This document shows, piece after piece, positions 1 to 9,503 of a DNA stretch of 15,971 nt. The translations under genes and the position numbers were made by a program. Location of the stretch: positions 1-15,971 of the forward strand of contig DZDB01000035.1 in NCBI GenBank assembly GCA_022736605.1, given 5' to 3'. Source of the stretch: Sideroxydans lithotrophicus. Its GTDB lineage: Bacteria; Pseudomonadota; Gammaproteobacteria; Burkholderiales; Sulfuriferulaceae. The notes beneath the pieces are model-generated. The model had not been told where the DNA came from. It saw nothing but the letters and a program-made list of their open reading frames with translations, and ran no database searches. Position 1 is the first letter of the stretch. The number at the start of each line of letters is the position of its first letter.

Positions 1-334
1 TAACGCTTCTGGTTTCGGCTGGTCCAGCATCAACGTGGTGAAATTGGGTGCCCAGTACCAGTATAACAAGCACTGGACCCTACGCGCGGGCTATAACCAT
101 AGTGATAACCCGGTTCAGTCGCGCGATGTGACCTTCAATATTCTGGCACCTGGCATTGTTAAAGACCACGCTACGCTCGGTATGACCTACCTGACCAATG
201 CAGGCAACGAGCTGACCGTGGCTTACATGCATGCGTTTGAAAACACGGTGTCGGGCGCTTCGAGTTTCGGTGGTACCGATACCATCAGCATGTACCAAAA
301 CTCGCTGGGCGTAGCCTACAGCTGGAAAATGTAA
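1..334 (+). CDS. Outer membrane transport protein, OmpP1/FadL/TodX family (C-terminal part)
   Basis: Only the last 110 or so residues are present; the reading frame is open from base 2 at the window edge to the TAA at 332-334. The fragment reads as alternating amphipathic strands with many aromatic residues (LGAQYQYNKHWTLRAGYNH, then TLGMTYL, NELTVAYMHAF and SLGVAYSWKM), which is the pattern of the last strands of a FadL-type 14-stranded outer membrane beta-barrel. Family members carry long-chain fatty acids or other hydrophobic compounds across the outer membrane. The chain ends in Tyr-Ser-Trp-Lys-Met, so the usual terminal aromatic lies two residues before the end. A strong terminator follows at once, so this is the last gene of its transcript. 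The substrate cannot be judged from this piece. The family call is fairly sure, from sequence style and not from a search. Confidence 0.75.
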   Translation, partial: NASGFGWSSINVVKLGAQYQYNKHWTLRAGYNHSDNPVQSRDVTFNILAPGIVKDHATLGMTYLTNAGNELTVAYMHAFENTVSGASSFGGTDTISMYQNSLGVAYSWKM

Positions 335-380
335 GCTGTAGCTAAACAACAGGCAGTTTGCTGCCAAAAGCAGTAAAATC

Positions 381-410
381 AGGCTGGGGTTTATCCTCAG
401 CCTTTTTTTA
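381..410 (+). terminator. Intrinsic terminator after the porin gene
   Basis: A nine-pair stem (AGGCTGGGG at 381-389 with CCTCAGCCT at 395-403, one G-T wobble) closes a five-base loop and runs directly into a stretch of seven T at 403-409. It lies 47 bases past the porin stop codon. This is a textbook Rho-independent terminator and isolates the porin from the toxin module downstream. Confidence 0.88.
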
Positions 411-495
411 TTTATATTTTGACTCGATAAATACACTACGCATTGCTTAACGCTGGGTGTTGCGATGTGCAGCCGGGTTTTTATAGGAGATAGAC

Positions 496-786
496 GTGAA
501 GCCATCCGCTGCGCTTGATCTCAAGCGCGCCGCCGTACGCGATGCCGTGAGCCGTTTTCATACGGTCAATCCGCGTGTGTTTGGTTCGGCACTGCGTGGC
601 GACGACAGCGAGAATAGCGATCTTGATCTGCTGGTTGATCCGCTACCAGGCGCAACCTTATTTGATCTGGGCGGCCTGCAAGTTGAGCTTGAAGCGCTGC
701 TGGGCGTTTCGGTAGACCTGCTGACACCGGGCGATCTGCCGCTAAAATTTCGTGCGCAGGTGTTGGCGGAGGCGCGTCCGGTATGA
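496..786 (+). CDS. mntA: Minimal nucleotidyltransferase antitoxin, MntA-like
   Basis: A 96-residue protein of the DNA polymerase beta-like minimal nucleotidyltransferase family. The catalytic signature is visible: Gly30-Ser31 followed by Asp42-x-Asp44 (FGSALRGDDSENSDLDLLVD), with a third likely metal-binding Asp at position 74 in a GVSVDLL strand. In characterised HEPN/MNT pairs this enzyme is the antitoxin: it transfers AMP from ATP onto a tyrosine of the partner HEPN RNase and so silences it. The start is GTG at 496, with AGGAGA at 485-490 as ribosome binding site. The stop codon overlaps the start of the HEPN gene in an ATGA, as expected for a co-translated toxin-antitoxin pair. All catalytic residues are intact, so it should be active. 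The gene symbol is by analogy with studied systems. Confidence 0.87.
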   Translation: MKPSAALDLKRAAVRDAVSRFHTVNPRVFGSALRGDDSENSDLDLLVDPLPGATLFDLGGLQVELEALLGVSVDLLTPGDLPLKFRAQVLAEARPV

Positions 787-1151
787 CACAGAACCGACTT
801 GCGGATTATCTGGATCATATGCTGGAAGCCACTTTACAAGCATGCAGCTACACTGAAGGCATGAATAAAGTGGATTTTCTTGCTGATAAACGTACCCAGC
901 AGGCCGTTATATTGAATTTGATTATCATTGGCGAGGCGGCGACAAAGTTATTGCAGGGATACGAAGATTTTCTTGCGCGCCATCCGGACGTGCCATGGCG
1001 AAACATGAAGGGTATGCGTAATCGCATTGCGCACGGCTATTTTGATATTGACCTGGAGGTTGTGTGGGAGACGCTACAGACAGCATTGTCGGCGTTGCTC
1101 GAACGTTTACCCGCCATACGTGAAGACGCGAACAACCTTAAGCATGACTGA
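783..1151 (+). CDS. hepT: HEPN-domain RNase toxin, HepT-like (DUF86)
   Basis: A 122-residue, all-helical HEPN protein of the DUF86/HepT type. The catalytic motif R-x4-H-x-Y is complete: Arg79, His84 and Tyr86 in MRNRIAHGYFDID. In studied HepT proteins Arg and His form the RNase active site across a dimer interface and the Tyr is the residue adenylylated by MntA. Residues 45-55 (NLIIIGEAATK) match the conserved helix in which IGEA is typical. The start overlaps the antitoxin stop by four bases, so the two are translationally coupled, antitoxin first. The end overlaps the first bases of the next gene by eight bases, so the exported protein downstream is probably on the same transcript. Family call is firm; toxicity itself is inferred from the family. 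Confidence 0.88.
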   Translation: MTQNRLADYLDHMLEATLQACSYTEGMNKVDFLADKRTQQAVILNLIIIGEAATKLLQGYEDFLARHPDVPWRNMKGMRNRIAHGYFDIDLEVVWETLQTALSALLERLPAIREDANNLKHD

Positions 1152-2049
1152 TTTCAAAACCTTGAATATGAAGTCTTTTTTCCTTGGCATAATGTTCCTG
1201 CTGTGGGCGCCCTGGGCGCTGGCCATTGCGCCTTACATGAGTGCAGACAAGCTGCCTGACGGCAGCCTTGCGCAGGTTCTGGATGCGCTGCAGCAGAAAA
1301 CCGAAGCTGCCGGGTTGACGACTTTGGGGCGTTATCAACCGGTTGGGCTGCCGGAATACGCAGTGCTGGTGGTAAGTGATCCCGGCGTATTGAAGGCCAT
1401 TCACAACGTCGGTGGCAGCAGCATTGTCGGGGCAGGTATCCGCATCAGCGTGCAGACTGACGGCACGGTGGCGTATATGAATCCGGATTACTGGTATCGC
1501 GCGTATTTCCGTACTGCGTTTGCCAAAGCGCAGCCTGCGGTCGCGCGTTTGCAGGCAAAGCTGGTAGCGGCGTTGGGTGAAGGTGCAGGGTTTGGTGGCG
1601 ATGAAAGTGCGCAGGTGTTGCCCCATTACCGTTATATGCAGGGCATGGAGCGTTTCGATTCCGACAAGAACCTGCTCGCAACTTCGAAAGATTTCAGTAC
1701 GGCGGTGAACAGCATTCGTGACAATCTGGCGCGTGGCGTCAACCATACCGCCAAGGTCTATGAAGTGGTCATGGCAGACAAGAAAATTGCCGTGTTTGGT
1801 GTGGCGATGAACGATGCGCAATCGGGCGATGGTCGCTGGGTTTATAAAATCGGCGGCGAGGATTACATCGCCGGATTGCCGTATGAAATTTACGTGGTGG
1901 GCAACAAGACTTACGCACTGTATGCACGCTATCGCATCGCCATTGGCTGGCCGAATCTGGGCATGGATCATTTTGCGCGGATTACGGATGTGCCGGACGA
2001 AATACGCGATACCTTGCGTGGCGTAGCGGCTGGCGAGCCATCGCGGTAA
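1144..2049 (+). CDS. Exported protein of unknown function (DUF302-like N-terminal half, tentative)
   Basis: A protein of about 300 residues with an N-terminal export signal: a lysine just before a hydrophobic run (FFLGIMFLLWAPWALA) and a likely signal peptidase site after Ala-Leu-Ala. Two starts fit. ATG 1144 overlaps the HEPN gene and would be translationally coupled; ATG 1168 gives a compact 19-residue signal. Neither has a clear Shine-Dalgarno. The part after the signal, about 100 residues running from DGSLAQVLDALQQKTEAAG to a region reading VQTDGTVAYMNPDYWYRAYF, resembles the layout of DUF302 proteins, but I would not insist on that. The second half is rich in Tyr and has no motif I recognise. 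The mature protein has no further membrane segment, so it should be periplasmic. It does not look like a toxin partner by sequence; its position after the HEPN gene may be chance or a shared transcript. Confidence 0.7.
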   Translation: MTDFKTLNMKSFFLGIMFLLWAPWALAIAPYMSADKLPDGSLAQVLDALQQKTEAAGLTTLGRYQPVGLPEYAVLVVSDPGVLKAIHNVGGSSIVGAGIRISVQTDGTVAYMNPDYWYRAYFRTAFAKAQPAVARLQAKLVAALGEGAGFGGDESAQVLPHYRYMQGMERFDSDKNLLATSKDFSTAVNSIRDNLARGVNHTAKVYEVVMADKKIAVFGVAMNDAQSGDGRWVYKIGGEDYIAGLPYEIYVVGNKTYALYARYRIAIGWPNLGMDHFARITDVPDEIRDTLRGVAAGEPSR

Positions 2050-2072
2050 TGCCGGATAAGTGTTATCAAACA

Positions 2073-2190
2073 ATGGACAGGATTAACAGGATTTCTTGCA
2101 GGATTGACAGGATCATACATCAGTCAACAGTGCCCTTTTTATCTAAGATTTTTCATGTAAATCCTGAAAAATCCGGTTAATCCTGTCCAT
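2073..2190. repeat. Long imperfect inverted repeat made of CAGGAT units
   Basis: The left arm at 2073-2093 and the reverse complement of the right arm at 2170-2190 agree at 20 of 21 positions (ATGGACAGGATTAAC is shared, then one mismatch, then GGATT). Weaker matching continues inward. The left arm carries CAGGAT four times, at 2078, 2087, 2099 and 2108 (steps 9, 12, 9). The right arm carries ATCCTG or ATCCGG at 2161, 2171 and 2180. The centre (about 2115-2150) is unpaired. Similar 'acaggattaacaggat' repeats are scattered between genes in many bacterial genomes, so this is most likely one copy of a dispersed intergenic family. It could also fold in RNA and limit read-through from the exported-protein gene, but there is no T-run. 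Confidence 0.7.
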
Positions 2191-2212
2191 ATTCTGTTTG
2201 CTTTCCCGCCTG

Positions 2213-2240
2213 TTCACAGTAGTCAATAACCGTTTATAGA
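2213..2240 (+). promoter_or_regulatory. Possible sigma70 promoter for the 2255 gene
   Basis: TTCACA at 2213-2218 (five of six to the -35 consensus) is followed after 16 bases by TATAGA at 2235-2240 (four of six to the -10). It lies between the inverted repeat and the next gene. The predicted transcript would begin fewer than ten bases before the ATG, which would leave almost no leader. This is a pattern match only, and the gene could instead be read from upstream. Confidence 0.25.
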
Positions 2241-2254
2241 AAGCTATCAATACC

Positions 2255-2671
2255 ATGAAATCCATCAAAGTCACCGACGTCGGCTCGCTCAAGAACGAGC
2301 TGAACAAGTATAAAAAGGGCAAAAAGCTCGATATCCGTTATTTCAATCAGGCAGCGCGCATGGCCTGGCTGGGCAAGATCAGCATGAGCCCAGTCGATGC
2401 GGAAGACCCGGATTGCCAGGCCTGGCTGCTGCACGTGCAGGCACCGGAAGGTTTTGCCGCGCATTTTGTCGATACCGACGAAGACCTGATCAACGAAATT
2501 CATATTCTTGATGCTGAACAGGGACAATACCTGGTTGAAATCATGCGCGAAGGGATGGCGGCGCGAGCCGATGAATTGCAGAAGCTGAACCGGCGCGATT
2601 TTTACTTCGGCAAGTTCTTCAAGGCTGACGCCAGCAAACCCACTGAAGGCAGCGAACCATCCGCCTCCTGA
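2255..2671 (+). CDS. Conserved-looking small cytoplasmic protein, unknown function
   Basis: A 138-residue soluble protein that I do not recognise. The N-terminus is basic (lysine-rich around residues 13-24, KNELNKYKKGKKLDI). The middle is mixed and rich in Trp, His and acidic residues (DTDEDLINEIHILDAEQGQYLVEIM). Next comes a helical, charged stretch ending in KLNRRDFYFGKFF, and a Ser/Pro/Glu-rich disordered tail. There is no signal peptide, membrane segment or obvious catalytic motif. Coding is supported by base composition and by the tight junction with the next gene, whose frame begins at this gene's stop codon. The ATG at 2255 has no strong Shine-Dalgarno. It heads a three-gene run with the lipoate ligase-like gene and the 3663 gene, so a role linked to lipoylation is possible but unsupported by sequence. 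Confidence 0.7.
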   Translation: MKSIKVTDVGSLKNELNKYKKGKKLDIRYFNQAARMAWLGKISMSPVDAEDPDCQAWLLHVQAPEGFAAHFVDTDEDLINEIHILDAEQGQYLVEIMREGMAARADELQKLNRRDFYFGKFFKADASKPTEGSEPSAS

Positions 2672-3666
2672 GAGCGCGCTGGATCGACCTCGGCTGCTGT
2701 AATGCGTGGGATTACCACGCCACTTATGCCGGCGTGGCCGAGGCGATGCAGCCGGATGATTTGCCGGTGGTGGTGTGGGGCAGACCGGACGCGCATTTGT
2801 GCCTGGGACAGCATCAATCCGCCGCGCTGGAGCTGATACCCGATTGCGATGTGCCGGTGGTGCGTCGCCCGCTCGGCGGCGGCGGGGTCTGGCTCGACCG
2901 CAACCAGGCGTGTGCCGTACTGATTGCGCCGCTGGGCACGTTGCCGAACCGCACGGTTGACTGGTATGCCTACGCCCTGGAACCGCTATTGCAGGTCTAC
3001 CGTGAAGCGGGTTTACCGGTCTCGCTGGCAGATCAGGACGTGTGGCTGCACGGGCGCAAGCTGGCCGGTAGCGGTGCGGCGACGATCGGTCAGGCGGGGC
3101 TGGTGGGCACCAGCTTTCTGCTGCGTTTCCCGATCGAGCAGTTTGCCCGCCGTATTGCAACGCCCTCGGCGGGCTTTCAACAGTGGCTGGTCGAGGCCTT
3201 GCGCACCGCCCTCACCAGCTGGTCGGAGCATGCGCCGCTGCCGGATAGTGCGTGGCTGTCGATGGTGTACCGGCGCGCCGCCAATCAGGCGTTTGGCTGG
3301 CGCTGGCATCAATCGCTGCTGACTGAAGCAGAGTGCGCAGCGCGCGACGGCTGGCGTGACGAATTGATCCCGGAACACGACAGCAGCACGCGGCTGGTGC
3401 CGCACGGCATCAAGCTCAATGCGAGCAGTTTTTTGACCGAACGCCATTACGACAACGGCTGGGTACGCGTGCTGACACAAGGGCGTCATATCACGCGCGT
3501 CGCGCTATCGGCCGCGACGGCGCTGCCGGAGACCTGCTTGCATGCTGTTGAGCCTGGCGTGGAAAGCGTAAGCCAGAATTTGCTGCCCTATTTAAACCCT
3601 GTTCAAGCTGGCGAATGGGCGTTACGCCTGCTGGAGACAGCACATTTCAACCCGGAGTCAACATGA
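2668..3666 (+). CDS. Lipoate-protein ligase A-like protein (BPL/LPL catalytic domain plus C-terminal accessory domain)
   Basis: The protein belongs to the LplA/LipB/BirA superfamily, which attaches lipoate or a related acyl group to lysine of carrier domains of 2-oxoacid dehydrogenases, the glycine cleavage H protein or lipoate-binding proteins. Counting from GTG 2734, the substrate-binding loop RRPLGGGGVWLD (44-55) stands where RRxTGGGAVYHD is typical. The conserved lysine is Lys109 in GRKLAGSG, and GTSFLLRF follows as in LplA (HGTLLL). The last third (LNASSFLTERHYDNGWVRVL and beyond) matches the C-terminal accessory domain of LplA, so activation and transfer are probably both present. The usual N-terminal WxIDLG motif lies upstream of GTG 2734, at 2680-2694, so I extend to CTG 2668, which overlaps the previous stop; a conventional call would start at 2734. 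The end overlaps the next gene in ATGA. The substrate is uncertain: octanoyl or lipoyl transfer are both possible. Confidence 0.82.
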   Translation: MRARWIDLGCCNAWDYHATYAGVAEAMQPDDLPVVVWGRPDAHLCLGQHQSAALELIPDCDVPVVRRPLGGGGVWLDRNQACAVLIAPLGTLPNRTVDWYAYALEPLLQVYREAGLPVSLADQDVWLHGRKLAGSGAATIGQAGLVGTSFLLRFPIEQFARRIATPSAGFQQWLVEALRTALTSWSEHAPLPDSAWLSMVYRRAANQAFGWRWHQSLLTEAECAARDGWRDELIPEHDSSTRLVPHGIKLNASSFLTERHYDNGWVRVLTQGRHITRVALSAATALPETCLHAVEPGVESVSQNLLPYLNPVQAGEWALRLLETAHFNPEST

Positions 3667-4051
3667 GTCAACCCACCATCGAAGCGCGCATGCAGCGCAA
3701 ATTCATCGCCATGAGCGGCGATGCAGCCTGGCTTTTCACCCTGCGCAGCGCCGTGCCTGAAGGCTGGCAGATGGTTGAAACCCTGGATCTGGAATCGCTT
3801 GGCGAATTTCAGGACATTCTGCTGCACCGCTTTATCTTCCTCGACCTCGATACGCTCACGGACACGTTTGACCCGCAGGATGCGATTCGTGAAGTGCGCA
3901 TGGCGCTGATGCTGAATGTGCCGATTTTCTGCTTTGGCGGCAGTGCCGATGAGCGCGATCAGGCGCGCCTGAATCGCGCCGACCGCTTCTTTGAACGTGA
4001 TGAAGCAGCGGCGCGGCTGGCGCAGTTTTGTCACCAGTATCGCTGGGGTGA

Positions 4052-4055
<4 letters not shown>
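3663..4055 (+). CDS. Receiver-like orphan protein, unknown function
   Basis: A 130-residue soluble protein. The start at ATG 3663 has GGAG at 3654-3657 as ribosome binding site and overlaps the ligase stop in ATGA, so it is translationally coupled to it. The order of strands resembles a response-regulator receiver: HRFIFLDLD (about residues 56-64) stands where the phospho-acceptor strand would be, NVPIFCFGGSADE where the PVIxLTA strand lies, and NRADRFFERDEAAARLAQF where GADxFLxKPF lies. The usual conserved lysine is replaced by Arg or Glu and the Thr/Ser is absent, so if the fold is right the protein is a degenerate receiver. No DNA-binding or output domain is present. The gene converges on valS, and the two stop codons overlap. 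The call of unknown function is firm; the receiver resemblance is inference. Confidence 0.72.
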
Positions 4056-6895
<2,840 letters not shown>

Positions 6896-6926
6896 GAGGC
6901 AAGTCGGCTGAAACGGAAAGCCGTGA

Positions 6927-7460
6927 TTATACCGGATTGGCGGGCGTCTCCGGCGGCGTGGACGGGTGAATGCCGTGGCGTGCGAGCTCCTGTTGCACCG
7001 CATCGCGCACGATGGATTCGGTATCGAGCGCGAGCTGGGTCAGCAGCGTGGACAGGCTGTCGTCGATCACGCGGCGCAGGCGCTGGGTAATAACGGTGTT
7101 GACCTGATGTTCGAAGTGACCGTCGAGCATGCCGAGCACGTGCGCGGCCACGGCGCTGGCAAGCTGTTCGGCTTGTTCCGGGCTGCTCAGTGCCGGTGCC
7201 GGCGGCTCGGATAGTGTCGTGATCTGGGGCGATACTGGCTCAAGCGCTGCGTCGTCGTGTACCGGTGCTATCGCCGCATCGGCGGCAAAGTCGCCGCGCC
7301 GCACGATGTCGGTCAGCACCGGGAACGGTGTGGCTGCGATGGAGCGGGTATCGCCCTGCGCTGCTTCGTGCATGCTTTCTGGCTGTGCCAGCGACGCATC
7401 GCGGTGCTTGCCCATCAGCGCTTGCATCTTGTCGAGCAGGTGGTCGGTCGGGTCGTTCAT
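6927..7460 (-). CDS. Unknown protein encoded between holC and valS
   Basis: A 177-residue protein that I do not recognise as a named family. The N-terminus (MNDPTDHLLDKMQALMGKHRD) is helical. Then comes a long Ala/Pro-rich, low-complexity linker to about residue 95. The C-terminal 75 residues are a run of amphipathic helices (LASAVAAHVLGMLDGHFEHQ and on through RLRRVIDDSLSTLLTQLALD and ESIVRDAVQQELARHG), and the chain ends in a Pro-rich tail. There is no signal or membrane segment. It overlaps the holC stop by ATGA, so it is translationally coupled. The linker-plus-helices layout suggests an adaptor or oligomerising protein, which is inference only. The stop codon lies inside a TATAAT that could be an accidental -10. 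Confidence 0.75.
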   Translation of the reverse strand: MNDPTDHLLDKMQALMGKHRDASLAQPESMHEAAQGDTRSIAATPFPVLTDIVRRGDFAADAAIAPVHDDAALEPVSPQITTLSEPPAPALSSPEQAEQLASAVAAHVLGMLDGHFEHQVNTVITQRLRRVIDDSLSTLLTQLALDTESIVRDAVQQELARHGIHPSTPPETPANPV

Positions 7461-7879
7461 TGGGCGCGCATGTCGTGGGTGTGCAGGGCATAGCCGCGCT
7501 GTTTGTAAAAACGCCAGCGTTCACGCGCAGCGTCCTGATCCGCCGCATCGAGCGAGACGATTTCGATGACGCGTTCGAAGCGGCTGAACAGATTGGGCGG
7601 TGTGGCGTGCAGGTTAATCAGCACGTCGTCGTGCGGCAGGTGATCAGCTTGCATCCCCAATACCACCGGGGTGAGCGCAGCGTGCGGCGCGTCACACAGA
7701 CAGTGCGGCAGAAAACTGGTGGCGGGAGTGGCCCACAGTTGCTGGTCGATATCGGCCAGCAACTGTGGATCCTGGCTGTAGAGCATGACGCGCAGCCCCT
7801 GGCGATACGCCTTGCCGACGAGCCTGCGCGCCAGATCGAGCTTATCCGGTGCGTGTGTGTAAAAATCGACCCGTGTCAT
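7457..7879 (-). CDS. holC: DNA polymerase III chi subunit
   Basis: A 140-residue HolC protein, close to the usual family length. Chi joins the clamp loader (through psi) to single-stranded DNA-binding protein at the replication fork. The N-terminus MTRVDFYTHAPDKLDLARRL is the family pattern (xxFYxL at the start), followed by VGKAYRQGLRVMLYSQDPQ, an LW-containing stretch ending in ATSFLPHC, and the late HDDVLINLHATPP and RFERVIEIVS strands. ATG 7879 was chosen because it fits that N-terminus and overlaps the pepA stop in ATGA; the frame runs further upstream but only inside pepA. The next gene starts in the same way at 7460. The pepA-holC-valS order is widely conserved in proteobacteria. No psi gene is in the window. 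Confidence 0.93.
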   Translation of the reverse strand: MTRVDFYTHAPDKLDLARRLVGKAYRQGLRVMLYSQDPQLLADIDQQLWATPATSFLPHCLCDAPHAALTPVVLGMQADHLPHDDVLINLHATPPNLFSRFERVIEIVSLDAADQDAARERWRFYKQRGYALHTHDMRAQ

Positions 7880-9372
7880 CCGGCCTGACCGGCGCGCGCC
7901 AGCAGAAAGTGCACCAGCAGCGGTACCGGGCGGCCGGTACCGCCTTTTTCCTTGCCGGATTTCCACGCGGTACCGGCGATGTCCAGGTGCGCCCAGTCGT
8001 ATTTTTGGGTGAAACGTGACAGGAAACAGGCTGCAGTAATCGAGCCGCCCGCGCGACCGCCGATATTGGCGATGTCGGCAAAATTGCTGTCGAGCTGGGG
8101 CTGGTAATCGTCCCACAATGGCATGCGCCAGACGCGGTCGCGTGATGTGTTGGCAGCCTGTTCGATTTCACGCGCCAGTTTGTCCTGGTTGCTGAACAGG
8201 CCGGAGGCATGGTGTCCCAGCGCGATGACACATGCACCGGTCAGCGTCGCGATGTCGATCACTGCAGCGGGTTCAAAACGCTCGACGTAGGTCAGCGCGT
8301 CGCACAGGATCAAGCGGCCTTCAGCGTCGGTATTGAGGATTTCGATGGTCTGGCCGGACATTGAGGTGACGATGTCGCCGGGTTTGTTGGCGTCGCCGTC
8401 GGGCAGGTTTTCGCAGGTAGGAATGATGCCGACGAGGTTGATCGGCAGCTTCAGTTCGGCCGCCGCGCGGAATGCGCCGAGCACGCTGGCTGCGCCGCAC
8501 ATGTCGTATTTCATTTCATCCATCTCGGCGGCGGGCTTGAGCGAGATGCCGCCTGCATCAAAGGTGATGCCCTTGCCCACCAGCGCCACCGGCTTGTCGC
8601 CTTTTTTGCCGCCATTGTGCTGCATCACGATCAGTTTCGGCGGTTGTCGACTGCCTTTGGCAACCGACAGAAACGACCCCATGCCGAGCTTTTCCAGCTC
8701 TTTTTGCGACAGCACTTCACACTTGAATTTGTAGGTCTTGGCCAGCGCCTGCGCCTGTTCGGCTAAATACGTTGGCGTGCAGACATTGCCCGGCAGATTG
8801 CCCAGGTCTTTCGCCAGCGCCACCCCGGCAGCAATTGCCTGGCCACGTTTCAGCGCAGTCTCGGCCATCGCCTGGTGCACTTTGTCACTGATGCACAGCG
8901 CCAGTTTGCGCAGTTTGCGCGGCTTTTTGTCGTGCGTGCTTTTGAGCGTGCCCGGCTCGTATTCGCTGGCGTGGGCGATTAATACGGCCTGTTCGATGTT
9001 CCAGGCCAGATCGCGCGACTGCACAGGGAGTTCGCTCAGGAAAAACGCGGCGTCGCTGGCGCCACTGCCATGCACTGCCTTGAATGCGGCGGTCACGGCT
9101 TCAAGATAGGCTTTGTCATTCAGCTCGCGCTCGCGCCCCAGCCCCACCAGCAGCACGCGCTCAGCCAGTGTGCCCGGCACTTTGTGCAGCAGGCAGGTGG
9201 TACCGAGGCGGCCTTCCATGTCGCCGCGCTTGAGCAGGTCGACCAGATAGCCCTGCGACAGGGTATCCAGCGCGCTGGCAGCGGGCGTCAGTTTGCGCGA
9301 TTCGTACACGCCGACGATGACGCAGGCGCTGCGTTGTTTGTCTGGGCTGCTGCTTTTTATGCTAAATTCCAC
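7876..9372 (-). CDS. pepA: Leucyl aminopeptidase (cytosol aminopeptidase, family M17)
   Basis: A 498-residue M17 aminopeptidase, full length, which removes N-terminal residues from peptides in the cytoplasm as a hexamer with two metal ions per subunit. The signature NTDAEGRL is at residues 347-354. Upstream lies GKGITFDAGGISLKP, which supplies metal-binding Lys and Asp residues, and after it MKYDMCGAASVLG. The N-terminal half is the less conserved domain. In E. coli and other proteobacteria PepA can also bind DNA; the sequence here cannot show whether this one does. The start is GTG at 9372 with AAGGAG at 9381-9386, eight bases away, which is a strong site. It leads the pepA-holC-orf-valS operon. 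A near-consensus promoter stands in front at 9448-9476. Confidence 0.96.
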   Translation of the reverse strand: MEFSIKSSSPDKQRSACVIVGVYESRKLTPAASALDTLSQGYLVDLLKRGDMEGRLGTTCLLHKVPGTLAERVLLVGLGRERELNDKAYLEAVTAAFKAVHGSGASDAAFFLSELPVQSRDLAWNIEQAVLIAHASEYEPGTLKSTHDKKPRKLRKLALCISDKVHQAMAETALKRGQAIAAGVALAKDLGNLPGNVCTPTYLAEQAQALAKTYKFKCEVLSQKELEKLGMGSFLSVAKGSRQPPKLIVMQHNGGKKGDKPVALVGKGITFDAGGISLKPAAEMDEMKYDMCGAASVLGAFRAAAELKLPINLVGIIPTCENLPDGDANKPGDIVTSMSGQTIEILNTDAEGRLILCDALTYVERFEPAAVIDIATLTGACVIALGHHASGLFSNQDKLAREIEQAANTSRDRVWRMPLWDDYQPQLDSNFADIANIGGRAGGSITAACFLSRFTQKYDWAHLDIAGTAWKSGKEKGGTGRPVPLLVHFLLARAGQAG

Positions 9373-9447
9373 CGGATATGCTCCTTGAGAGTGCGCTGTC
9401 TGAATGTTGGATTTTCGGGCACAACTGCGTCGAAACCCGCATCCCGC

Positions 9448-9476
9448 ATTATTTGCAGTGTGCGTCCAAATGTCAA
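9448..9476 (-). promoter_or_regulatory. Sigma70 promoter for the pepA-holC-orf-valS operon
   Basis: Reading the minus strand, a perfect TTGACA (9471-9476) is followed after exactly 17 bases by AATAAT (9448-9453), five of six to the -10 consensus. Transcription would begin near 9441, leaving a leader of about 70 bases before the pepA GTG at 9372 with its strong AAGGAG. The whole gap between the divergent pepA and lptF genes is only 131 bases, so the lptF promoter must lie close to or over this one. Confidence 0.75.
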
Positions 9477-9503
9477 AACAACTGGCTTGTTTAATTTTAA
9501 ATA

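Noticed and set aside
419..447. TTGACT-like -35 in front of mntA
   Set aside because: At the proper spacing only ATTGCT is present, too weak for a promoter call.
1138..2073. Long open frame on the minus strand (311 residues) opposite the exported protein
   Set aside because: It is a shadow of a GC-rich gene; the plus strand has a signal peptide and coherent protein, whereas this one is Arg/His/Gln-rich with no domain.
2234..3160. Minus-strand open frame of 308 residues
   Set aside because: It overlaps two real plus-strand genes and its translation is Pro/Arg/Ala-rich low-quality sequence.
6926..6931. Perfect TATAAT just upstream of valS on the minus strand
   Set aside because: The -35 position (6949-6954) reads GCCGGA with no resemblance to the consensus and the stop codon of the upstream gene lies inside the hexamer; an internal promoter is possible but unsupported.
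7265..7888. Plus-strand frame of 207 residues opposite holC and the neighbouring gene
   Set aside because: Antisense shadow; both minus-strand genes have ATGA overlaps and HolC motifs.
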